From NCBI GenBank assembly GCA_902790375.1, contig CADARY010000036.1, positions 19,185-63,786 of the forward strand: a stretch of DNA of 44,602 nt, read 5' to 3'. The notes under the pieces are model-generated. The model saw only the letters and a program-made list of their open reading frames with translations. It made no database searches and was not told the DNA's origin. Positions within the stretch are counted from its first letter, which is position 1. Each line of letters begins with the position of its first letter. A program made the translations under genes and the position numbers. This document shows, piece after piece, positions 16,597-24,292 of the stretch. The stretch comes from Oscillospiraceae bacterium (GTDB lineage: Bacteria; Bacillota; Clostridia; Oscillospirales; Oscillospiraceae).

Positions 16597-17078
16597 GCTT
16601 CCGCCATCCTTTCATAATCACCGTGTACGCCGCCTGTCTTCTGCAGCAGGCGGAGGTCCGATATGACCATATCCTTCTGCACGGCCTTGCACATGTCGTA
16701 GACCGTGAGCGCCGCCGTACTCACCGCCGTGAGAGCCTCCATCTCCACGCCGGTGCGCCCGGCGGAGGAGACCGTGGCCCGGATCTCCACAGCGCAGCTT
16801 TCCTCATCAAGGCGCAGCTCGAGGTCAATGCCGTCGAGCAGGATGGGGTGGCACATCGGGATCAGCTCCGGCGTGCGCTTGGCGCCCATGACGCCCGCGA
16901 TCTGGGCCACGGTCAGCACGTCGCCCTTTTTCATGCCCCCGCTTCGGATGAGGGCGAAGGTCTCCGGATTGACCAGCACCCGCCCGGCGGCGACGGCGGT
17001 GCGGACGCTGACGGGCTTTTCGCCCACGTCCACCATCTTCGCGCGGCCCTGCTCGTTGAAATGTGTGAAATCCTGCAT
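16593..17078 (-). CDS. moaC: Cyclic pyranopterin monophosphate synthase MoaC
   Basis: 161 residues, the normal length. Key motifs are MVDVGEKPVSVRTAVA, LIPMCHPILLDGID, SAGRTGVEMEALTAVS and YDMCKAVQKDM, which supply the active-site His and Lys. MoaC turns the MoaA product into cyclic pyranopterin monophosphate. It starts 3 nt after the moaA stop and overlaps the next gene by ATGA, consistent with coupled translation of the pathway. Confidence 0.97.
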   Translation of the reverse strand: MQDFTHFNEQGRAKMVDVGEKPVSVRTAVAAGRVLVNPETFALIRSGGMKKGDVLTVAQIAGVMGAKRTPELIPMCHPILLDGIDLELRLDEESCAVEIRATVSSAGRTGVEMEALTAVSTAALTVYDMCKAVQKDMVISDLRLLQKTGGVHGDYERMAEA

Positions 17079-17081
17079 GTC

Positions 17082-18035
17082 TCAGCCTCCGATCTGGTTC
17101 ATGCTCCGCCCGGCCCGGCTGTGGTTTTCCGCGTCCAGCACGCCGCGCCAGAGAGGTTTACATAATATAGCCCTTCTCAGCTCCTCCACCATGTCCTCAT
17201 ACGCCAGCCCCTTGAGAGAATATTCTTCCCCGGAGTGGAGGCAGGGCTTGATGATGCCGTCGGCCGTCAGGCGGATGCGGCTGCATGCGGCGCAGAAGTG
17301 GGCGCTCACGGGGCTGATGAGGCCGATGTTGCCCTGCGCGCCGGGGAGCCTGTAGAGCCTTGCCACGCCCCCGTCGGGGGAAACGGGCCTGAGCTCCGGA
17401 AGCTTCTCCAGTACGACCTTACATGGGATAAAGGCCTCGGGAGAGAAATCGCCGCTGTCTACCATGGGCATGAGCTCGATAAAGCGCAGATCGAGGGGAT
17501 AGCGCCGCGTGAGCTCTGCCAGGTCCGGGATCTCGTCGTCATTAAAGCCGCCGATCAGCACGGTGTTGAGCTTGACCTTCTCAAAGCCCGCCTCCAGCGC
17601 CGCGCGGATGCCCTCCGCCGCCTGCCGGAGCTCGCCGCAGCGGGTGATGGTGCGGAACTTCCGCGCGTCCAGGGAGTCAAGGCTGATGTTCACGCGGCTC
17701 ACGCCCGCCTCCCGCAGGGGCCTTGCAAGCGGCGGGAGGAGGATTGCGTTGGTGGTGATGCAGAGCTCCCGGATCCCGGGGACCTGGGACGCCCGGCGGC
17801 AGATGGAGAGGATGTTCTTCTTTACCAGCGGCTCCCCGCCGGTAATGCGCAGCTTTCGGATGCCGAGGGAGGCTGCCGCCCGGATGGCGGTGATCATCTC
17901 CTCCTCGGTGAGCATCTGATCATGCCGCTTTTTGAAGATCCCGTCCTCCGGCATGCAGTAGCGGCAGCGCAGATTGCACAGCTCCGTCACCGACACCCGC
18001 ATATAGGTAATGTCGCGGCCAAAGCGGTCGACCAT
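17082..18035 (-). CDS. moaA: GTP 3',8-cyclase MoaA (radical SAM)
   Basis: 317 residues from the ATG at 18035, preceded by GGGAGG at 8-nt spacing; ten further upstream residues are open but lie nearer the promoter and lack a site. The radical SAM cluster CNLRCRYC uses Cys20, Cys24 and Cys27. A second cluster lies in HFCAACSRIRLTADG followed by IKPCLHS. The protein ends in GlyGly (NQIGG), needed for activity in this family. It performs the first step of molybdenum-cofactor synthesis from GTP. It is the first gene of a five-gene overlapping operon, so the cell probably has at least one molybdo- or tungsto-enzyme elsewhere. Confidence 0.97.
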   Translation of the reverse strand: MVDRFGRDITYMRVSVTELCNLRCRYCMPEDGIFKKRHDQMLTEEEMITAIRAAASLGIRKLRITGGEPLVKKNILSICRRASQVPGIRELCITTNAILLPPLARPLREAGVSRVNISLDSLDARKFRTITRCGELRQAAEGIRAALEAGFEKVKLNTVLIGGFNDDEIPDLAELTRRYPLDLRFIELMPMVDSGDFSPEAFIPCKVVLEKLPELRPVSPDGGVARLYRLPGAQGNIGLISPVSAHFCAACSRIRLTADGIIKPCLHSGEEYSLKGLAYEDMVEELRRAILCKPLWRGVLDAENHSRAGRSMNQIGG

Positions 18036-18067
18036 GATGACGCCTCCCGTGTCAGAAGTACGCACTT

Positions 18068-18096
18068 ATTATATAGGTTTTAGCGCCGGGATACAA
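18068..18096 (-). promoter_or_regulatory. Promoter of the moa operon
   Basis: On the minus strand: -35 TTGTAT (18091-18096), 17-nt spacer, -10 TATAAT (18068-18073). The leader would be only about 25 nt, too short for a molybdenum-cofactor riboswitch. Confidence 0.7.
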
Positions 18097-18109
18097 GAGG
18101 GAATGCAAA

Positions 18110-18142
18110 GCACCCCGTCCGGCATGTCGATGGACGGGGTGC
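18110..18142 (-). terminator. Terminator of the metY-metA operon
   Basis: GCACCCCGTCC (18110-18120) pairs perfectly with GGACGGGGTGC (18132-18142) over an 11-nt loop, just past the metA stop. On the minus strand it is followed by TTTGCATT, a short U-tract. Confidence 0.65.
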
Positions 18143-18158
18143 GGTTTGAGCGCGGGGG

Positions 18159-19085
18159 TCAGCGCAGCGGCTCGATGGTCTCAATATCGTAGGGCGTGGA
18201 CTGGTAGACAAAGTAGTTGAGCCAGTTCATATACAGGAGATTGGCGTGGCTGCGCCAGTTGACCAGCGGCGGCCTCGCGGGGTCGTCGTCCGGGAAATAA
18301 TTCTCCGGCACGCGGGGGCTGAGGCCCTGCTTCAGATCGCGCAGGTACTCGTTTTTCAGGGTGTCCGCGTCATATTCGGAGTGCCCTGTGATGAAGATCT
18401 GCCGACCGCCCTCGGTGGCGGCGGCATAGAGCCCGGCCTTCTCCGAGGCGGCAAGCACCTTGAGCTTCTCGCAGGCGAACACATCCTCCAGCAGGACGGT
18501 GGTATTGCGGGAGTGGGGGACATAGAATACCTCGTCAAAGCCCCGCATCAGCATGGAGCTGCGCCGCACCACCCGGTGGGCATAGACGCCGGAGAGCTTT
18601 TCGGGCAGATCATATTTGGGAATGCCGTAGTGGTAGAAAAGCGCCGCCTGCGCCGCCCAGCAGATGTGAAAGGTGCTGTGCACATGGGTCTTGCTCCACT
18701 CCATGATGGCACAGAGCTCGTCCCAGTACTCCACGTCCTCAAAGGGCAGCTTCTCCACCGGCGCGCCGGTGATGACCATGCCGTCAAAGTAGCGGTCCCG
18801 GACATGGTCAAAGTCGGTATAGAACTTCAGCATGTGCTCCGGCGAGGTATTGCGGCCGATATAGGTGCTGGTCTGCATGAGCTCCAGCTCCACCTGCAGC
18901 GGCGTATTGCTCAAAAGCCTTGCAAGCTGCGTCTCGGTGGCGATCTTGGTGGGCATCAGGTTCAAAAGCAGCACCTGCAGCGGACGGATATCCTGGGTCA
19001 TGGCACGGCGCTCGGTCATGACAAAGATGTTTTCGCTCTCCAGCACCTGAGTCGCCGGGAGCAGGTTCGGGATCTTGATGGGCAT
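18159..19085 (-). CDS. metA: Homoserine O-acetyltransferase (MetA family)
   Basis: 308 residues, full length. The catalytic Cys142 lies in FHICWAAQAAL and the catalytic His/Glu pair in GHSEYD. Residue 111 is Glu (TGAPVEKLPFE); in MetA enzymes Glu111 favours acetyl-CoA while Gly111 favours succinyl-CoA, so O-acetylhomoserine is the likely product. This fits the neighbour MetY, which uses O-acetylhomoserine. The start has an AGGAGG site. The gap to metY (19086-19241) holds repeat R1 copy A and a 9-bp hairpin, so expression relative to metY may be tuned there. Confidence 0.95.
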   Translation of the reverse strand: MPIKIPNLLPATQVLESENIFVMTERRAMTQDIRPLQVLLLNLMPTKIATETQLARLLSNTPLQVELELMQTSTYIGRNTSPEHMLKFYTDFDHVRDRYFDGMVITGAPVEKLPFEDVEYWDELCAIMEWSKTHVHSTFHICWAAQAALFYHYGIPKYDLPEKLSGVYAHRVVRRSSMLMRGFDEVFYVPHSRNTTVLLEDVFACEKLKVLAASEKAGLYAAATEGGRQIFITGHSEYDADTLKNEYLRDLKQGLSPRVPENYFPDDDPARPPLVNWRSHANLLYMNWLNYFVYQSTPYDIETIEPLR

Positions 19086-19105
19086 GCAATAGCCTCCTGT
19101 TATCT

Positions 19106-19128
19106 GCTTGCAGAGCGCGTCTGCAAGC
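19106..19128 (-). other. Hairpin between metY and metA
   Basis: GCTTGCAGA (19106-19114) pairs perfectly with TCTGCAAGC (19120-19128) over a 5-nt loop, between repeat R1 copy A and the metA ribosome-binding site. It may affect mRNA stability or readthrough; no U-run follows. Confidence 0.4.
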
Positions 19129-19130
19129 TG

Positions 19131-19245
19131 TTAAGGCAATACCGCATAATTCGGCAAGAGCAGATCCTGAGAAAATTTGGGTTCTGATAAAGGCACTTTT
19201 TCGCAGATGTACTTTGTGTACCTCAAGAGTGCGGTGTTGCCTTAA
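19131..19245. repeat. Dispersed repeat R1, copy A (115 bp)
   Basis: Ends are inverted 16-mers TTAAGGCAATACCGCA (19131-19146) and TGCGGTGTTGCCTTAA (19230-19245), with one G-T mismatch. The inside shares a near-identical block of about 80 bp with copies B (33351) and C (34658). The right end runs into the metY stop codon (19242-19244), so the TAA of metY is supplied by the repeat. Confidence 0.85.
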
Positions 19246-20510
19246 GAAAGCGCCTGGTCAATATCGGCGATCAGGTCGGCGGCGTCCTCCAGCCCGCAGG
19301 AATAGCGGATCAGATCCGGAGAGACACCGGCGGCGGCAAGCTCCTCGTCGCTCATCTGGCGGTGGGTGGTGCTGGCCGGATGCAGGGTGCAGGTCCGGGC
19401 GTCGGCCACATGGGTCTCGATGGCGGCGATCTTCAGCCGGCCCATGAAGCGCTCGGCTGCGGCGCGCCCGCCCTTGACGCCGAAGCTCACCACGCCGCAG
19501 GTGCCGTTCGGCATATACTTGCGCGCAAGCTCGCAGTAACGGTCCCCCTCGAGCCCCGGATAGGTCACCCAGGCAACGCGGGCATCGTTCTTCAAAAACT
19601 GTGCGACCCTGAGGCCGTTTTCACAGTGGCGCGCCATGCGCACGTGCAGGCTCTCCAGGCCGAGGTTCAGATAGAAGGCGTTCTGCGGGGACTGGATGGA
19701 GCCAAAGTCACGCATGAGCTGGGCCGTGGCCTTGGTGATGAAGGCGCCGGCGAGGCCGAAGCGCTCGGTATAGGTGACGCCGTGGTAGCTCTCATCCGGG
19801 GTGCAGAGACCCGCAAAGCGCTCGGGGTATTTTGTCCAGTCGAAATTGCCGCTGTCAACGATCGCGCCGCCGACGCCGACGCCGTGCCCGTCCATGTACT
19901 TGGTGGTGGAGTGGGTCACGATATCCGCGCCCCATGCAAAGGGGCGGCAGTTGACAGGCGTGGCAAAGGTGTTGTCCACAATGAGCGGCACGCCGTGGGC
20001 ATGCGCGGCCTTTGCAAACTTCTCGATATCCAGCACGGTCAGGGCCGGGTTTGCAATGGTCTCGCCGAAGACGGCCTTGGTGTTGGGGCGGAAGGCGGCC
20101 TCCAGCTCCGCCTCCGTGCAGTCGGGGGAGACGAAGGTGAAGTCGATGCCCATGCGCTTCATGGTGACGGCAAAGAGATTATAGGTGCCGCCGTAGATGC
20201 TGGAGCTGGAGACGACGTGGTCTCCGCAGGAGGCGATATTGAAAACGGCGTAGAAGTTTGCAGCCTGGCCGGAGCTTGTCAGCATGCCCGCCGTGCCGCC
20301 CTCGAGCGCCGCGATCTTGGCCGCGACAGCGTCGTTGGTGGGGTTTTGCAGGCGCGTATAAAAATACCCGCTGGCCTCCAGATCGAAGAGCTTGCCCATC
20401 TCCGCGCCGGTGGCGTATTTGAAGGTCGTGCTCTGGACGATCGGGATCTGGCGCGGTTCGCCGTTGCCGGGCGTATAGCCGCCCTGTACGCAGGTGGTGC
20501 CGATACGCAT
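19242..20510 (-). CDS. metY: O-acetylhomoserine sulfhydrylase (aminocarboxypropyltransferase)
   Basis: 422 residues, typical for the Cys/Met-metabolism PLP family. The PLP lysine is in HSTTKYMDGHGVGVGG; other family motifs are TTFKYATGAE, YTRLQNPTND and SSGQAANFYAV. It makes homocysteine from O-acetylhomoserine and sulfide, the direct step after MetA. The length and the GVGVGG loop favour MetY over MetB/MetC. It is the first gene of a two-gene operon with a strong promoter. The stop codon lies inside repeat R1 copy A, which may have replaced the original end of the gene. Confidence 0.95.
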   Translation of the reverse strand: MRIGTTCVQGGYTPGNGEPRQIPIVQSTTFKYATGAEMGKLFDLEASGYFYTRLQNPTNDAVAAKIAALEGGTAGMLTSSGQAANFYAVFNIASCGDHVVSSSSIYGGTYNLFAVTMKRMGIDFTFVSPDCTEAELEAAFRPNTKAVFGETIANPALTVLDIEKFAKAAHAHGVPLIVDNTFATPVNCRPFAWGADIVTHSTTKYMDGHGVGVGGAIVDSGNFDWTKYPERFAGLCTPDESYHGVTYTERFGLAGAFITKATAQLMRDFGSIQSPQNAFYLNLGLESLHVRMARHCENGLRVAQFLKNDARVAWVTYPGLEGDRYCELARKYMPNGTCGVVSFGVKGGRAAAERFMGRLKIAAIETHVADARTCTLHPASTTHRQMSDEELAAAGVSPDLIRYSCGLEDAADLIADIDQALS

Positions 20511-20576
20511 AGTTCATTCCTTCCTTCCCGAATGGTTTTTCTCCCGTGCCGCCTCTTTCCGGGGCACAGAAGAAAG

Positions 20577-20637
20577 GACAGGCAGCGCGTGAGCGTCGCC
20601 TGTCTGGGATTTTAGCAATTTAGCGCGCTGTTGTCAA
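20577..20637 (-). promoter_or_regulatory. Promoter and leader hairpin of metY-metA
   Basis: On the minus strand: -35 TTGACA (20632-20637), 17-nt spacer, -10 TAAAAT (20609-20614), a near-consensus promoter. The leader begins with a hairpin formed by GACAGGC (20598-20604 as read) and GCCTGTC (20577-20583), followed by a GTGCC/GGCAC pair. I looked for a SAM riboswitch or T-box and could not recognise either. Confidence 0.7.
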
Positions 20638-20722
20638 TGAGCAGACAGCGCATGAAACGGGCCTGGCCGCGTTTTTGTCAAAAGCGATCAAAAAGCGGCG
20701 CAAAACGGGAGGATACACAGAT

Positions 20723-21979
20723 ATGCTCAAAAAACTGAAAGAAACCTGGGCGATGCTCAACCGCTCCATCTACAGGGGAGAGAGGCTGGAGCAGAACCTC
20801 CGCGCTCTCACCTATGTGAGTATGGTAACGGCAGCCCTGGGCCTTCTTCTCACGATAGCGAATATTATCTCCGGGGAAAAGATCATGCTGCTTGCCGCTA
20901 TCAACACCATGCTGGGCGGCCTTGGCTGCTGGTACTGCGCGGGGGTGCTGAAAAACCGCGAGGCCGCGGCGGTGATCCCCACGACCTTCTGTGCCATCGT
21001 CTTCACGATCTACACCGTTTTCGGTCTCGGACATGGGACGGCCATGCTCTGGTCGATCCTGATGCCCATCGGCATGTGCTATTTCGTGAGTGTGAAATAC
21101 GGCATCCTGCTCTCGTCGTATTACTCGCTGCTTTTCCTGGTCGTGTTCTACACGCCCCTGCAGGCGCGCATGGCGCAGTACTATTCCGAGGCGTTCATGA
21201 TGCGCTTCCCGCTGCTGTTTCTGTCCCTCACCATCTTCACGGCCATCGCCATGATCCAGTACCACCGTGTTTCCCTGGTCGAGCTTGACTATCAGGATGA
21301 GCTGAGCCGCGAGGTCGAGGAACAGACCCGCGTTGCAAACGAGCGGGCGGACAGCCTCGAGACCCTGAGCCGCGAGATCGTCCAGACCCTCGCCGTGACC
21401 ATCGACGCGAAGGACCGCTATACAAACGGTCATTCCTTCCGGGTTGCCCGGTATTCCGTGGCGCTTGCCGAGAAAATCGGGTGGGACGAGAAAGAGGTGC
21501 GCATCCTCGGAACGGAGGGCCTGCTGCATGACATCGGCAAGATCGGCATTCCGGACGCGGTGCTGAATAAGCCGGGCCGCCTCACCGACGAGGAGTTCAC
21601 CATCATCAAATCCCACACCGTTGTGGGCGACAAGATCCTGGGCCACTCCGGGAGCCTCACGGACGCGGCGAAGGTGGCCCGCCATCATCATGAACGCTTT
21701 GACGGCCGCGGCTATCCCGACCACCTGCAGGGGAAGGAGATCCCGCTGCACGCGCGCCTTGTCGCGATTGCGGACGCCTATGACGCCATGCGCTCCGACC
21801 GTATCTACAGAAAGGGTCTCGCCCCGGATGTGATCCGCGGCGAGATGATCAAGGGGCGCGGGACGCAGTTCGACCCCGAGCTGCTGGATCATTTCCTGGA
21901 GCTGATGGACACGACCGACGTCCTCGACAAGATCGCCGGGAGCGATGTGTTCCATTGGACCGAGCAGGATTTGGCCTGA
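20723..21979 (+). CDS. Membrane HD-GYP domain protein, probable c-di-GMP phosphodiesterase
   Basis: 418 residues from the ATG at 20723, which has GGGAGGA about 9 nt upstream. Six or so membrane helices fill residues 25 to about 190 with short loops, then a coiled linker leads to the HD-GYP domain. Its signature is complete: HSFRVARYS, LLHDIGKIGIPD (His269-Asp270), HTVVGDKIL, HHHERFDGRGYPD and DAYDAMRSDR. HD-GYP proteins hydrolyse c-di-GMP to GMP. It stands next to a small zinc-ribbon gene and is one of two HD-GYP proteins in the window. The signal it senses is unknown. Confidence 0.92.
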   Translation: MLKKLKETWAMLNRSIYRGERLEQNLRALTYVSMVTAALGLLLTIANIISGEKIMLLAAINTMLGGLGCWYCAGVLKNREAAAVIPTTFCAIVFTIYTVFGLGHGTAMLWSILMPIGMCYFVSVKYGILLSSYYSLLFLVVFYTPLQARMAQYYSEAFMMRFPLLFLSLTIFTAIAMIQYHRVSLVELDYQDELSREVEEQTRVANERADSLETLSREIVQTLAVTIDAKDRYTNGHSFRVARYSVALAEKIGWDEKEVRILGTEGLLHDIGKIGIPDAVLNKPGRLTDEEFTIIKSHTVVGDKILGHSGSLTDAAKVARHHHERFDGRGYPDHLQGKEIPLHARLVAIADAYDAMRSDRIYRKGLAPDVIRGEMIKGRGTQFDPELLDHFLELMDTTDVLDKIAGSDVFHWTEQDLA

Positions 21980-22018
21980 CGCCATGCGCGCTGATTGTAT
22001 AAGAAAGGCGGCCTGAAC

Positions 22019-22273
22019 ATGTGGAAAAAGCTTACGCTGAAGCTGCGCACGCAGCAGGGGAGCATCACAAGGACCTGCAAAAACTGCGGGAAGATCTTCA
22101 CCCTGCCGGAGAACGTGCAGGCCTGGCCGGATACCTGTCAGGCCTGCCGGGCAAAGCTGCGGCAGACGGAGACGGTCACGCGAAGATGCCGGAGCTGCGG
22201 GGAGAGCTTCACCTTCCCGTCGGCGCTCCGGCACTGGCCGAAGCTTTGCCCGGCGTGCCGGGGAAGGCGCTGA
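22019..22273 (+). CDS. Small double zinc-ribbon protein
   Basis: 84 residues from the ATG at 22019; a TTG at 21995 would add eight residues but has no better site. Two tandem CxxC-CxxC modules are seen: RTCKNCGKIFTLPENVQAW then CQACR, and RRCRSCGESFTFPSALRHW then CPACR. Both share the (F)T-P---W-(K/D)-C pattern, so the gene arose by internal duplication. Such ribbons bind zinc and often mediate protein or nucleic-acid contacts. It follows the HD-GYP gene by 39 nt and is likely co-transcribed. I do not recognise a named family. Confidence 0.75.
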   Translation: MWKKLTLKLRTQQGSITRTCKNCGKIFTLPENVQAWPDTCQACRAKLRQTETVTRRCRSCGESFTFPSALRHWPKLCPACRGRR

Positions 22274-22276
22274 GGG

Positions 22277-22912
22277 TCAGTCCAGCAGCGCCTTGTCGAT
22301 GATCTGGAAATTTGCGCGGTGGATGTAGAGAGCCATGCCGTCGATCATGAGCTTGGTAAAGCGCGGCAGATCGTCCTGAACCTCCCAATAGACCTTGTTG
22401 CCGGAGAAGGCATAGATGGGCGCGCCCATCTGGGATTTGATGACGACGACCATGGGCTTGCCGAATTTGTTCTTGATGTTGTTGACGACGCCGCTGATCA
22501 GGGCCGCGTCCATCACCCCGGAGGGGCCGCCCTCAATGTCGTCCAGATAGAACTCATGCTCCGGCGTAAGGCGCTTGTCATAGAAGATGCAGGTATCCCC
22601 GCAGGAGATGAGCTGCTTGCCGTTGATGGTGATCGTGATCACGGAGCTGAGTGTCTTGGTGGTGTACCACTCGTCGGTGGTGGAGGAATAGCTCCGCTCC
22701 TCGACGACGTTGTTGTCGATGTCGATTTTCTTTCCGTGGCTGCGCAGGGTGCGGACACCGGTGTTGTCGAAGATGTCGATGTTGTACTCGTTGCCGATGA
22801 TGCTGCCGTGCAGGTCATGGACCCCGCTTCTGAGTCTGGCACAGCCGGCCAGGCCGGTCATGACGATCAGAAGCAGCAGCAGGATCGCGAGCGCTCTTTT
22901 GCGTTTTTCCAT
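22277..22912 (-). CDS. Lipoprotein of the DUF5052 type
   Basis: 211 residues. A lipoprotein signal peptide ends in the lipobox LAGC with Cys24 as the lipidated residue. The mature part begins with ARLRSGVHDLHGSIIGNEYN and resembles the DUF5052 group of Firmicutes lipoproteins, for which no function is known to me. The soluble domain is predicted mainly beta and should sit on the outer face of the membrane. The gene is monocistronic, ends 4 nt from the convergent zinc-ribbon gene, and takes its promoter -35 box from repeat R1 copy D. Confidence 0.82.
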   Translation of the reverse strand: MEKRKRALAILLLLLIVMTGLAGCARLRSGVHDLHGSIIGNEYNIDIFDNTGVRTLRSHGKKIDIDNNVVEERSYSSTTDEWYTTKTLSSVITITINGKQLISCGDTCIFYDKRLTPEHEFYLDDIEGGPSGVMDAALISGVVNNIKNKFGKPMVVVIKSQMGAPIYAFSGNKVYWEVQDDLPRFTKLMIDGMALYIHRANFQIIDKALLD

Positions 22913-22946
22913 GGCGGTTACCTCCGTATAGACTGAATTCGACAGT

Positions 22947-22975
22947 ATTATAATCCAGACGCGGCCTTAAGGCAA
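22947..22975 (-). promoter_or_regulatory. Promoter of the DUF5052 lipoprotein gene, partly inside repeat R1 copy D
   Basis: On the minus strand: -35 TTGCCT (22970-22975), 17-nt spacer, -10 TATAAT (22947-22952). The -35 box is part of the inverted end of repeat R1 copy D. Confidence 0.6.
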
Positions 22976-23042
22976 CACCGCATCATTCGGCAAGAGCAGA
23001 TCCTGAAAAAAGATGCCGAAGGCGGATCGTGCGGTGGTGCCT
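22967..23042. repeat. Dispersed repeat R1, copy D (76 bp, short form)
   Basis: The left end TTAAGGCAACACCGCA (22967-22982) and right end TGCGGTGGTGCCT are inverted. Relative to copies A and C it lacks the central block (about 55 bp) but carries the segment ATGCCGAAGGCGGAT, shared only with copy B. Confidence 0.8.
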
Positions 23043-23113
23043 ATACGCAAGCGAATTGTCGAAAAAACCAAAACCCCGGCAAAAAACAGAAAGATATGTG
23101 AGAGGAAAAGAAA

Positions 23114-24079
23114 ATGGAACTTGTCGGCAATACCTTCTATTTTCAGTGGGAGGTTTCCCTGATCCTGTGGCTGCAGGCCCACATGGGCAGTTTCGGCACG
23201 GCACTGGCCTCGTTCATCTCCGCGTTTGGCGAGGAGCTTGCCTGCGTGATGGTGATCGGTTTTCTGTACTGGTGCTATGACAAACGCTTCGGCCGCTTTG
23301 TAGGCCTGAACGTCATGGTCGGCGTGGTGTTCAACGCCATGATCAAAAACATCTTTCTCCGCCGCAGACCCTATTTTGACAATCCCGACATCAAATGCCT
23401 CAAGCCTGTGAACGCGAAAGCGGATCTCTACAGCATTGCGGCTCAGGAATACTCTTTCCCGAGCGGGCACAGCACCAACGCGGTGGCCGTCTACACTTCT
23501 CTTCCGGTACACCGCAAGAACAGCAAGATCCTCACGGTGATCGGCGTGGTCATCCCGCTGCTGGTGGGCGTGTCCCGTTTCTGCCTGGGCGTGCACTATC
23601 CGACAGACGTGCTCTGCGGATGGCTGCTGGGCCTTGCTGTCATCGTGGTGATTCCCTGGCTGCGGCAGAAGATCAACAATGACCGGGTCGTTTACTGTGC
23701 GCTGCTCGTCATCATGCTGCCGGGCTTTTTCTATTGCAAGAGTCATGATTTCTTCACGGGCTATGGGCAGCTCCTGGGCTTCATCCTGGCAGATCTCTTT
23801 GAGCGGCGCTACGTGAGATTTGAGAATACCCGCGTTCCGCTGCGTGCGGTGCTGCGCGTCGTGGGCGGCGTCGCGGTCTTCTTCGGCGTCAACACGCTCT
23901 GCAAGCTGCCGTTCTCCACCGAGTATCTGGAATCCGGCGCCATGTCCTCCATGATGATCCGCATGGTGCGCTATACCATCGTCATGTTCGCGGCTATCGG
24001 CCTGTACCCGATGCTCTTCCGCTACACCGACAAATGGTTCAAGGAGCCGAAGAGCGCAGCGAAAGAGAAACACGCCTGA
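23114..24079 (+). CDS. PAP2 family membrane phosphatase
   Basis: 321 residues with about six to eight membrane helices. All three PAP2 motifs are present: KNIFLRRRP, PSGHS, and SRFCLGVHYPTDV with the catalytic His. These enzymes remove phosphate from lipid phosphates such as undecaprenyl or phosphatidyl phosphates on the outer face of the membrane. The C-terminal extension has two or three further helices, longer than the smallest family members. The gene lies alone downstream of repeat R1 copy D and shares a bidirectional terminator with the convergent HD-GYP gene. Confidence 0.92.
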   Translation: MELVGNTFYFQWEVSLILWLQAHMGSFGTALASFISAFGEELACVMVIGFLYWCYDKRFGRFVGLNVMVGVVFNAMIKNIFLRRRPYFDNPDIKCLKPVNAKADLYSIAAQEYSFPSGHSTNAVAVYTSLPVHRKNSKILTVIGVVIPLLVGVSRFCLGVHYPTDVLCGWLLGLAVIVVIPWLRQKINNDRVVYCALLVIMLPGFFYCKSHDFFTGYGQLLGFILADLFERRYVRFENTRVPLRAVLRVVGGVAVFFGVNTLCKLPFSTEYLESGAMSSMMIRMVRYTIVMFAAIGLYPMLFRYTDKWFKEPKSAAKEKHA

Positions 24080-24117
24080 TACGATTATCCGATAGAACAG
24101 TTTGAATCTTTCCGGCC

Positions 24118-24200
24118 GGATTTGTGCCAGGCTTCATGATCGGACTTGACCATACCAAAGTATGCTCTGCGTCCGCTGCTTTGCCTGAAGCAAATCTGCC
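24118..24200. repeat. Long imperfect palindrome (possible dispersed element)
   Basis: Nested pairs: GGATTTGTGCCAGGC (from 24118) with GCCTGAAGCAAATCTGCC (to 24200); CGGAC (24141-24145) with GTCCG (24171-24175); CATAC (24151-24155) with GTATG (24160-24164) around a CAAA loop. It fills most of the gap between the PAP2 gene and the terminator. No second copy was seen in this window. Confidence 0.5.
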
Positions 24201-24250
24201 TCATACTGTTTCTCAATTAAATTCTTTTAATATCGAACGATATCGGAAAA

Positions 24251-24292
24251 GGGCCTGAGATCTGCCTTGAGCAGATGTCAGACCCTTTTTTT
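24251..24292. terminator. Bidirectional terminator
   Basis: GGGCCTGAGATCTGC pairs with GCAGATGTCAGACCC (two mismatches) over CTTGA, flanked by AAAA on the left and TTTTTTT on the right. It can end both the PAP2 transcript and the convergent HD-GYP transcript; the HD-GYP stop codon abuts it. Confidence 0.85.

Noticed and set aside
18036-18096. Molybdenum-cofactor riboswitch before moaA
   Set aside because: The promoter lies so close that the leader is about 25 nt, too short for that riboswitch.
20511-20640. SAM riboswitch or T-box in the metY leader
   Set aside because: A leader hairpin exists, but I could not find the conserved core of SAM-I or the T-box sequence; I record only the promoter and hairpin.
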